From positions 7,220,179 through 7,284,178 of the forward strand of contig CAXIPT010000001.1 of NCBI GenBank assembly GCA_964030475.1: a stretch of 64,000 nt of DNA, written 5' to 3'. Origin of the DNA: Tethya wilhelma (Eukaryota; Porifera; Demospongiae; Tethyida; Tethyidae). Made by a program: the position numbers and the translations under genes. Shown piece by piece: positions 29,001 through 39,400 of this stretch (its first letter is position 1; the number at the start of each line of letters is the position of its first letter). The notes under the pieces were generated by a model, which was not told the DNA's origin, searched no databases, and saw only the letters and a program-made list of their open reading frames with translations.

Positions 29001-32000
29001 ATCTTTTCATACTGAAACTCAGACAGCTGCCCTCTATGAGCTTAACATCTATACCGTTGACAAGAACCAAGTCTGTGTCAGAGCATTTCAGGTAAGATAC
29101 ACGCATTTATTGGGCTGAGGAAATGAAACTTAATCTTGTTACTTTTTCATAATGGTCCTGACTAGTAAACTTTGCCAGATATGTACCCCCTTTCCCTCCA
29201 TCATGTACCTGGTCCTGATTCAAATATATAATTATATTGAGCTTCTTTTTATAACCACACATGTATTCTAAAGTCATAAAGCTATCTATTTCAGCATTGT
29301 GCACTTGTATAGTGTGTGTAGCTATAGCTGTTTTGTTTGTGTATGTGTGTGTTGAACACAAAATTATATAGTTTTATATAAATTGTAATGTTATGGTTCC
29401 TCTTCAATGAGGGGCTCCCTGAGAGTGTCATCATCGTACATGTGATGGGGTACATTAGGTCTTGGTATCTCTACAATAGTTTTTGTTACATTTAGTTTGT
29501 TTCCAGTTTCGATGTCCACTGGTACTGTTAGCTCTTGTGTAGCAGATGACCTTTGACCTGACAATGTGAGGCATTTACCTTTAAATTTTAAATACACGTG
29601 GTAGATCACAATCAACAAGAACGTCACGAGTGCAAAAGACGTTGACGTGTAGACGACTCCTGACTGGTTGCCGCTAGTTTGACGAACGTATCCTGTAGCT
29701 GCAGCTAGCACACCAAGGTTGAAGATGAAGGACACTTCTAGTGCTGTGATAGTGTTCTTCTTGTATACACCACCCTGACCAAGGTTGACAATGATGAGAA
29801 GGAACACAACCAAGGTAATCACAAGGAGATTGACGGCAGGATCTCCCAAGATGTTGAAGATGAAGACTAGGACCAGAACAACACGAACCACTAAACAGAG
29901 TCCCGTCCAGTAGCCATNGTTGATATGAATGTCTCAACCATAGACTTTAATTCTGGTTTCTGTATTGATCCCAACTTACTTGCCAAGTGTTCAAGCTGGT
30001 TTCGGTCACATGATAGTTGTCTTGCATCTATCAGTGCTTGAAACAGTTGGTAAGAATATTTCACTTGTTCATCAAACTCTTTCTCAGACAAACTTGCGTA
30101 AATAAAGTTGAGCTTTTTGAGATCTTCAATCTTCAGCTTTTCTGCTAATTCTATTATCAATGTTCTAAATTTAGTATCCACAGTCTCCATTGTTTGTGGT
30201 TGATCTGCTTTCTGTTGTGGGTCTATGCAGGCACTTAGCGTAGGAGTGTTGTTGTTGCGGTAATAACCTGGGACTTTCCCTGGGAATCTTCCCTGCACGT
30301 GCCTTAGACTTAAGCACATTCATACCAGAGTGTATAAAATTGATGACCAATGCCAGTTTACAATAAAATTGTGTTCACCACAGGGAGGCAAAACTACATG
30401 CAAGTGTATCTTTGACAGACACTGTAGCAGCTGATTGCTCAAGTATTGTCTCAGTACAGTGCAACTGTAATGGATCCAAAGTCAGCATACTCACTGAACA
30501 GGTATTGAACTTCAATTTATGGATTATTAATGAATCAATTGATCATCCTTACTATCAAACTTTAGGTTGAAGCCAAGTACCAACAGCTCATCCTTTGGGA
30601 TGTGGACACAGAGTCCGTCAGGCTGTTTAGCCCTACTGTAATCCTTGAGCAAAACTCTCCTCGACCCGCTGAGCCTTCCAACGACACCTACTGTGCCTCT
30701 CTTCCTGAACTCACTGAACCTGCACTCGATGAACAACTTCAATTCTTACAGGAGATGCTCGGTAGGCAACCAATCTCACACCATTGGGACCCAACAGAAC
30801 CAAAGATGTTGGCCATTGAGTCAGCCGCTCTTCAGCAGGGGCAGGCAAGTCCGTTTGGAAGTAAAAGTGGAAGTTTAGAGAAGTGGCTGGCCACTAAGAG
30901 ACGAAGTGGAAATCATGCACTGGTATAATATTATACATTTGCATACCTTGTGTACTGTAATGAGAGTAGTTGAATTTGATGCTGGATTCTTACAGGCTGC
31001 TACAGTTGTATCATTATTGCTGGTGACTCATGATTTGAATGTGGTTATCAGTGAGGTCATTCCATCACAGCCATCCTTCTATGGTGAGTGTGTGCACTAC
31101 AATAATATAAAGTGAAGTCACTAACTTTATTCCTGTTATCCTAGGTTTCATTGGAATATCAATTCCATTCACGTATTTCAGTAAAAAGGTATAGTAGCGA
31201 TTATCATTTACTTGCTTCGTAATCTCTAAAATCACCTTTCATCAAAATTGGCTTTGAGTTATAAGCCTTATCAATGTGTTCATCCAGGCAATGATTAGTG
31301 GTAGCTCTTCTAAAGAGAAGCAAGTGTCAGGCGGGCCGTCCACAGTTGCCAGAGTCACCCTGAGAGACTTTGTAGGTTTGGAGGAGAGTGATTCACCCAC
31401 TCTGCTTGCCATGATGGAGTTCATCTTTCATTCTACTCTTGGTAACATGGATGAGGCTTTCAAGTCCATCAAACTGATCAAGAGGTACAAAACAAATATT
31501 GCATGTGCGTACATGTTATTCAATATGCGTACATTTACACACAAAACATAATATTATTGCAGTAAAACTGTTTGGGAGAGTATGGCTAGAATGTGTGTGA
31601 AGACTCAGCGTTTGGATGTTGCTGCTGTCTGTCTGGGCAACATGGGCAATGCCAGAGCAGCCAAAGCTGTCAGAGAAGCTCAGGACATCCCTGAACCAGA
31701 GGCCAGACTAGCTGTCCTGGCTGTCCAACTAGGGATGCTGGTAAGATACTTGTGTACATTCTTGTGATGAGTGCTCACTCAAGATGTTTTATTGGCTGTA
31801 GAAAGAGGCAGAACTCCTCTATAAGAAGAGTAAACGATATGACCTTTTGAACTTATTCTACCAAGCATCAGGACAATGGCCAATGGTAGGATAGTTGTAG
31901 TATAACAATGCTCTCATATTTTACTCTGACTGTGTAAACTCATATTGTGCTCGAATCATCAACTACCCACATGTAATAATTGTGTGATAGTTTCAGTTCC

Positions 32001-32390
32001 TATGTGATGCCCTACCCTCTATAATATACCAGACTGAGTACCTATTGTCCCTCTGTGTTTGTTGCTCTTAGGCCATGGAGGTGGCTGAATTAAATGATCG
32101 TATTCATCTCAAGACCACCTATTACCACTACGCCAAACATGCTGAATCACTGGGAGAGTTCACTGCTGCTATCAACAGGTGGAATGAGACTAATCAATGC
32201 CAATATCAGTCAGTGCATGTCAGGAGTTCAACTATCCGTGTGTTTTTATCCTTATAGCTATGAGAAGTCTGAGACTCACCAGTTTGAGGTGCCTCGAATG
32301 TTGTTTGATGACCCGTTGGAACTAGAGAACTATGTCATGAAGAGCAAAGACAAGTAGGACACACACACACACGCGCACATGCACACACAT

Positions 32391-32432
<42 letters not shown>

Positions 32433-35087
32433 TGCACAAAGTATACTGTGTGTTGTAACTTATTTATAAACTTCCCAGGGGTGTCCGTAAGTGGTGGGCT
32501 GAGTACCTTGAGAGTCTTGGTGAGTGGGAACAGGCCATGCAGTTCTATGAGACAGCCAAGGACTACTATAGTCTGGTCCGTATCCTCTGTTTTAATGGAC
32601 ACTTTGAAAGGGCCATTGAAGTAGTGGAGGATAGTGGCTCAAAGTCAGCAGCTTACCATTTGGCCAGGAAATTGAGTATGGCCGAGAAGGGGGTAAGGAA
32701 AATGACACTTTGAGATTTAAAAATCTCTATGTGGGTGCAATTCTTCTCTATTGTACTGTATGTTTATCCATATCTATACTGGTATGTATGCATCTCTTCC
32801 CCTTCAGGATATAAGGAAGGCAATCTATTTCTACACCAAGGCTCAGTGTTACACTCCAGCCATTCAGTTAGCCAGGGAACATGGCCTCGATAGTGAGTTG
32901 ATGAACCTTGCACTTTTGAGCTCTCATGAGGATATGATTGAAACTGCTAGGTACGTTAGTATTTTATGCATGGATTAGTGCTATGATTGACTCATGATGA
33001 TTATATTATAGGTATTATGAAGAGAATCCTGAAACTCTAGATAAGGCCATAACATTATATCACAAGGTGTGGATAGCCAATAGTGGTGGTTAGACTATTG
33101 ATTATTTTCACTGTTTATTTCACTTTCTCTCTATAGTCTCATGAAATTTCCAAGGCCTTGGAACTCTGCTTCAAATATCAGAAATTTGACAGCCTCCATC
33201 ACATAGCCAAAGACCTGGGTGAAGACTCCAGTCCCGAAATGACAAAGAAAGTCGCCGACTTCTTCATGGAGCACGATCAGTTTGAGAAAGCAATGGAACT
33301 GCTGGTGAAGAACAAACGTCTGAGTGAGGCTCTTGAACTGTGCATGGCTCACAACATCACACTCACCGAGGAGCTCGTGGAGAGAATGACAGTCGCAAAG
33401 AAACCCAACGGTGAGGAGAGAGGGAATTATTATATCGTCTCAATTCTGCCATGCTTTCGCAACTGTCTCTCATCAAATATTAATTGTTTTTTTTAACTTT
33501 GTGGATGAATTGTGATCCTCTAAATCTGTAATTTAAAGTTATTTTCAGCCAAACTTTCCCACTATATGGTATTTGTCTTGCTGAATATCACTTCAATTAC
33601 TGTATCACGGAATAACATTGTCCTGTTTATCATCATTGTTCCAGAGACACCTGAGGAGAGTGCACAGAGGGTACAGCTCCTGGAGAAGCTAGCTGAGTGC
33701 TGTGTCAACCAAGGTTCATATCACCTGGCAACAAAGAAGTACACTCAAGCTGGAAACAAAACAAAAGTGAGTATGGGTAGTTTTTTTTGCAGGCCATTCC
33801 ACTCATAACATAAGTCATGTAACTTACATGTTGTTTTCTTCATAGGCCATGAAGGCTCTCCTCAAATCAGGAGACACAGACAAGATTGTTTTCTTTGCTG
33901 GTGTTTCAAGACAGAAGGACGTGTACGTCATGGCGGCCAATTACCTCCAGTCTCTGGACTGGAGACAAAATGCTGAGATTATGAAGAACATCATCAGTTT
34001 CTACACCAAAGGCAGAGCACTGGAGTCCCTAGCTGGGTTCTATGATGCTTGTGCTCAGGTATGTATGAAATGATTGGGCACATACACACATACAAGATAG
34101 ACCCATTTTTTTGTTCTTGTTGTAGGTTGAGATTGATGAGTACCAGAACTATGCTAAAGCTCAGGGAGCACTGAATGAGGCAGTGAAAACTCTCAGTAAG
34201 GCCAAAACTAAGAACCCAGCAGCACTGCAAGAGAAGATCACTTTCTTCAAGGAGAGAATAGAGTTGGTCAAGAAGTTTGCAGATGCCAGAAGGTACGCTG
34301 TAGTTTGATGAGTGTGTTTGTCTCACACTCAATAGCTTACAACTTCGATACTAATCTGGCCAGCACAAAGCATTGTCTAACCACATTAAAAAAATCCTAG
34401 TACATGATGTTGTAAATAAATGTTGCTACTGCATGTACATTTACCTTGGCCTCTAAGCATGCACCCATTCAATGAGAAATAGAATGAAGACTGGCTTAAT
34501 TCAAAGCATCAGTTTCTTGTTTTTCAAGACCAAGATGTATAGTCACATGATTTGTATTGGCCCACAGATGTTGGACCTTTAACAGAGTGTGCATGCAAAC
34601 TAATAGCTGAATCAGCTAAGCTTCATGTCATGTTCTAACAGAATTTACTAATTCAGGTAAAGTCATGTAGCAAAAAGGTGTACTATAATGATCACTTTCA
34701 TCCCCTAATTTAAAATGAAATGGAACTATAAGGCAACAGATAATTATTAACTTTGTCATGCTTACAGCTTCTTTTGGGTATGTATGTATCCAGGCCAATA
34801 GCTAGGTTAGAGTGAGGCTGTTAAAAGTGTTTTTGGGATATATCTTGTCTCTGCAGGGTGTATGAGGAGGATCAGGATGAGTGTATGCGTCAGTGTCAAT
34901 CGCTGTTGGATGAGCCCAACCTTGAGACCGCAGTGAGGGTGGGAGATGTCTATGGACTCATGATCGAACACTATGGAGAGGTTGGAAACTATGACCAGGT
35001 AGCTATGCTCTAGATGCATACACTAGCCATGCAATGTATACAGATTTGCTGTGACCCATCATTCAGATTTTAACGATGATGGTGTGT

Positions 35088-35138
<51 letters not shown>

Positions 35139-35401
35139 CCATTCTATATACACAAACATTGCTTATCATTCTCCCTCAGGCCTATTCTCTGATGAAGGAG
35201 ATGCGTCAACGTATCCCCTCTGTCAACCTGGCCTACTATATTGACATTCGAACAATAGAGACGGTGCACACTGCCCTTGGTATCCCTCTTGGCCGAGGCA
35301 TTGGTGGGGATGTGAGTGGTGGAGGTGGGAAGGGAGAGGGTGGTGGAGCTAGTGAAGAGAGTGAGGGGGAGGAGAGTGTAGGAGAGGAGGTGGAAGACTG
35401 A
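26031..35401 (+). CDS. IFT140: Intraflagellar transport protein 140 (IFT-A complex), one exon displaced
   Basis: Starts [11 protein letters not shown]. Exons by splice sites and phase: 26031-26195, 26382-26603, 26736-26967, 27055-27233, 27473-27665, 28176-28318, 28485-28577, 28639-28749, 28853-28931, 29000-29091, [exon 11 at 18793-18920 minus], 30384-30501, 30566-30922, 30996-31083, 31145-31188, 31288-31484, 31563-31740, 31802-31885, 32072-32178, 32258-32353, 32479-32692, 32808-32950, 33012-33066, 33137-33410, 33645-33766, 33846-34058, 34126-34292, 34857-34998, 35180-35401. N-terminal WD-type blades ([46 protein letters not shown]) precede a TPR-like helical half ([50 protein letters not shown]). 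A Gly/Glu-rich tail ends EVED. With exon 11 it is 1485 aa, near the family's usual length. It acts in retrograde IFT and ciliary entry, presumably in choanocyte flagella. Confidence 0.93.
27745..27961. mobile_element. MITE with AAGGTAAGGTGGGGCA ends (IFT140 intron 5)
   Basis: A 217 bp element with terminal inverted repeats AAGGTAAGGTGGGGCA (left) and TGCCCCACTTTACCTT (right). Inner inverted words (GCTTATTTCTCTGCTATAAACGC against CATAGCAGAGAAATTAGC) make most of it a foldback. Non-coding; inserted in an intron of IFT140. Confidence 0.8.
27992..28060 (-). repeat. tRNA-like A-box/B-box sequence, probable SINE remnant
   Basis: Read on the minus strand it contains TAGCTCAGTGGTAAGAG (A-box-like D arm) and AGTTCGAATCC (B-box/T arm). 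The distance between them is too short for a functional tRNA, because the anticodon arm is mostly missing. A degenerate tRNA-derived SINE head or decayed tRNA is the likely explanation. No gene is called. Confidence 0.5.
29391..29917 (-). pseudogene. C-terminal fragment of a beta-helix multi-pass membrane protein, antisense in IFT140
   Basis: The minus-strand frame reads ATGRDSV-region, then [22 protein letters not shown], a run of hydrophobic helices, and a tail ending REPLIEEEP. This is about 90 percent identical by eye to the C-terminus of the gene ending at 25000. Its 5' side is cut by the N at 29918, beyond which sequence is unrelated (DED-like). So only the last about 170 residues are present. 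It lies in the IFT140 intron that lacks exon 11, antisense to IFT140. An intact version of this gene may really reside in that intron. Confidence 0.75.
29918..29918. other. Single N: assembly join
   Basis: One ambiguous base. Left of it (minus strand) is the membrane-protein C-terminus starting ATGGCTACTGGACG, right of it a DED-like coding stretch. The two would be improbable as one protein, so the N probably marks a gap or misjoin of unknown size and not one uncertain base. Confidence 0.8.
29919..30190 (-). CDS. DED/Death-fold domain, partial (ends at assembly join)
   Basis: The minus-strand frame from ATG 30190 encodes [19 protein letters not shown], then [37 protein letters not shown] and [20 protein letters not shown]. 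The spacing of hydrophobics and the six-helix pattern (F..L...LAE.L...DL..L.F......, LF.AL......L....L..L......PEL) resemble a death effector domain of the FADD/caspase-8 type. The frame is open upstream to about 30319 with a possible earlier start. The protein is truncated by the N at 29918, so partner domains are unknown. Sponges have many Death-fold adaptors. Family call by pattern only. Confidence 0.5.
32358..32429. repeat. (CA)n microsatellite in IFT140 intron
   Basis: About 70 bp of ACACAC with a few GCGC and TGC interruptions, starting five bases after the donor of the exon ending at 32353. Confidence 0.9.
35083..35131. repeat. (TG)n microsatellite in last IFT140 intron
   Basis: About 49 bp of TG repeats. 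The pseudogene copy at 54-57 kb is cut by an N exactly in the corresponding tract (57031-57041), so this repeat probably broke the assembly. Confidence 0.9.
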
Positions 35402-35789
35402 CAGAGTATCGTTACTGCATAGCCTCTGGTCATGCATCAATATGTATCAAATTTGAAAATTTAATGTAAAAATTTGTTATGTAGACTTGGATAGTGCAAA
35501 CTTTATACCATAATTATATTAGCCCTAGTGCCTAGATCCTGCCCCTTGAACGAGGTGGGGTTTAGGGCAAGATTAATTATAACTGCTGGTCGTGTTTGAT
35601 ATTTGGCCAGTCTCGCGTAGCCAGACCCCTTTCGCTCCGCCTATATGCGATGCATGGCCCCTCGGTGGGGCGTGGCCAAAACGTATGGTAAATTGGGCGA
35701 GGCGGTCCGTGGGGCTGGCCTGATCGACCATCAACATTTACCAGACACACACAGTCACTCGGTGTCTTGAGATATATTATACCGAAATA

Positions 35790-36407
35790 ATGGCGTCAGC
35801 AGATTTAGCAGATTTAGCAGCTGCTAATGAGTATCTTCTGAGGCTTCCATCACAATTATTGGACAAAGTGTGCGAAGATAATCATCTCTTGAAGTTAACT
35901 GACCGCTTTAATGATTGGATCCCCGTGTCTATATGCCTTCACCTTACCAAAGTAGAACAGAAAGACATTCAAGATAATTGGCCGCGAGACTGTAAGCGAC
36001 AGCGGATTGAAATGTTTGCCAAATGGAAAAAAAAAAGACAGGATAAAGCAACCTACAGGTACGATAAACTAAAATTAGCCTTGTGTGAGTCTCACATAAT
36101 TATAACTTTTGAGTTACGCTGTGGCTAGAGCTATCACAATCATAAACCACATCATAATCAATTGCGGTTATTACACTACCTCTTTGATGTCTAACATTTT
36201 AGAAGTTGCTTGACCCTTTCTTCCCCCTCCCCCTTCATGTCCCGCCTACTAATTAGCAGAAAGGGTCTGGGCACCACTGAGACTACCGTTGGTGCACAAG
36301 CCTCAGCACATTCATATAGAATGCAAAACTAATCATGCATGCATGACATTATGTATAAAAGAAGACCATGAGTATTGAGACCCAAGTGAGCAGATTAGGT
36401 GTGCAGC

Positions 36408-36438
<31 letters not shown>

Positions 36439-39400
36439 TCAAAATGACTACCGTAATCCTCTGCACGTGCTATGCCCACACAGTGACCCACTTGAGATAC
36501 ATCATTGTGGTCATGACCTGATTCTCAGTCATTGGCACAAACGTAGTATATGCAATTCACCAGACTCCTTCTTTCCTTGTGAAGAGTCTGACTAGTTCAG
36601 TGTATATTATATATATAGTCTCATCCTCAGGCCCCTCTCCTCAAAAATAAGGAAGGAGAGGGCCTGGTACGTGACGTCACGTGGCACATGAAGCTTAGGG
36701 TAGAACCGTGGTAGCAGCAGAATTGACTTAATTGAGCATGGGCATATAAAATAGTTACAGCTATATAGAAAAGAGATTGGTTAATTTGAGGCTCCCAAAT
36801 CTCATGGCTAATGTGTTTGAAAGAGCTACTGAGCTAAAAGCGGCAAGAAAGAGCCATGTGGTACTGCTACAAAATGTTGAAAATCAACCAAGAAGCAAGC
36901 TGCTGTATTTGCCATGAACCTCAATGCTGTGTGCTATGCGTCAGCAGCAAGATTTGATCAGAGTTGCTCGTTTGCAATTGCTCCACCTATGCTCAATTAA
37001 AAGTGACATATTTCTTGTGACGTCACGTACTAGGCCCTCTCCCTCTTTATTTTTGGAGGAGAGAGGGGCCTGGGGTTAACCTTGAGGCTAGTTCAGTATT
37101 ATTAGCCTCATTTTTAATCCCCCATTACTAGTGACATGTCATTGGCATGCACCCACAGTGCTGAAGTGTAACTCAAAAGTACATATTTGGTAGTCCAACA
37201 TTGTTAGCCATTGTAATGCACTATAGTGACATGCGTAAATAAATGCTAGCTATACTAAATTGGCCCTCTGTAAGTTAAAAAAGATTTTGATGCTAAGCCT
37301 TCCATCTGACTACATGGCATTGTGTACTTCACTAGTTCACTTTTCAAATTATTATTAATTCAGAACTCAAAGGTATGGCCTCACCAAGAAGAAAGCAAAG
37401 ATGATGTTACAGACAGACTGACAAAAATAGATGCACAAATAAATCAAAGTTGGTTGTTTGGTTCAGAAATCAAAGATAGTGTGATGTTAGAGGAAATGAT
37501 GTAATATAGTATACTTGGCCTTTGTGGAGTAAGGAATCCACAACCAATCATATCTGCATGTTAGAAATGCTTTTAACAATAACCACAACTACAGAAATGA
37601 CAAAACAGTGTGCTATCGTATACATAGCCCAATGGTACAAAAAACAAAAAATAAGCACACACAATTTATAACTGGGATATACACAACATGCATAAATCTA
37701 GACACGATTGGCCAAATTGATAACAACAAATGAGAGTTCACCAAAAAAAATGGTCCTGCCCCTGTAGTCGCTTAGTTACTTGGCTACCTTATACCTCTGT
37801 CATAAGCTCCAACTGGAAAGTGGAAACAGCTTCCTCATCCATGTTGCACTTCCCGGCCAACCTCATACAAAGATGGGTTGGGGAGGAGGATGTATATAAC
37901 CACTCTTAAACGCCAATGTGAACATGTATACAGGTCAAGTTAATTTGAATTAACAGTTTTACCAAAAGTGATGCTGAGAATGTCCTTTGTTTACCCTCTC
38001 TTCTGTTTTATACCTACTGACCGACCAATCAAATCCCTCCATTCAAGCCATGCAAACATGCAGCAAACACAGAAACAAGCATTCCATTATCTCCATGCAA
38101 CCTGTTGTATGCTGGCACCGCCCAATTAATGAAGGCACCAAGGTGCATAACCCTTGGTGTGTACATATAATTATATAAGTATTTTGATGGTATTTGATAT
38201 ATTATAGCAGTTTATTGTGTAGTCTAATATTATATTGTTATTTCTGTACAATGTAGTTGGATGAGTGTGTATCAATAAGCAGGTCTGCAGCCGTATGCTA
38301 TGGGACTCGCTCAAGCTCGCCCCTCATGCTTGCCCCAAAATTTTAACCGGATGAATGGGTGTGGCCTCGAAGCTTAGCTCAGATAGGCTAAAAAGCCTCA
38401 GATTTCAGAAACTATAGGCTTTTGTTGCTTTGTAAAAGGACCTCAGGCCATTTCATACCAGTAGCTAAGCTTCTACTGTCTATGCTATGAAGCTCGCTCA
38501 GGCTCGTCCCCCAAAATTATGGGTGTGGCCTCGAAACTTAGCGCTCCAAGAGGCTGAAAAGCCTCAGATCTCAGGACCTACAGGCTTTGTTGAATTCTTT
38601 GTGTAATTTTTTTAGATAATCTCGATTATTTTACCTTGGTATGCCGCTTTTAAAGACTGGAGCTGCCGTTCTTGAGATATAGTTGGAACACACACACACA
38701 CACACACAGACAAAACGACTACCATAACCCCTGCTGCGCATGTGCACCAAGGGTTAATTAAAGCACCCTAATATGCATGCATCGAATGCCCGTGAGAGCT
38801 TATTTTCTAATTCACTACATTCAACCGAAAGGAAGCACATTATATAAGGCATGCTCGAACATAGCAACGCATTGATTATGTAAAAAAAAATATTCTCTTG
38901 TACTAAACTCTGCAAATCTAAAGTTTCTAAGAGTGTACAGCTCCTTAATTTCTCTAGTGCTAGCACAAGGCTCCTTTAATACCCTGCTTCTTCTACAGCA
39001 GCTGTTAAGAAGAGATTTTGGGCTTTTGGCACTTTGTCAGTGTTTTTCTAAAACCTCACGCACTGTTTGCCGGAATTGAACCAAATTTGAACTCTGTACT
39101 CCCTGATCTTTCCTTTAGAGGGCCAAGCATAGTTAGGCAAGAACTGCTATATAAACAATGATGTCATGTTTGAACAATCGAACTTGCAAGCGTGGCACTT
39201 TCAAAAACAATGCTTAGCTATGTTTGCCTCCTGGAGTTGTGCTTACAAAGAAGATTTGAGCTTACAAAACCAAACGCATGGTGAGTTTTATCAATTTTTA
39301 GCTTGTATTTTATGTTGCTTGTAAAACTTGCATGCTTGATAGTTGATACTTGTGTTGTTTTTTTTCTGTACACCTGTGTGTGCGGGCTATTCAAAGTAAA

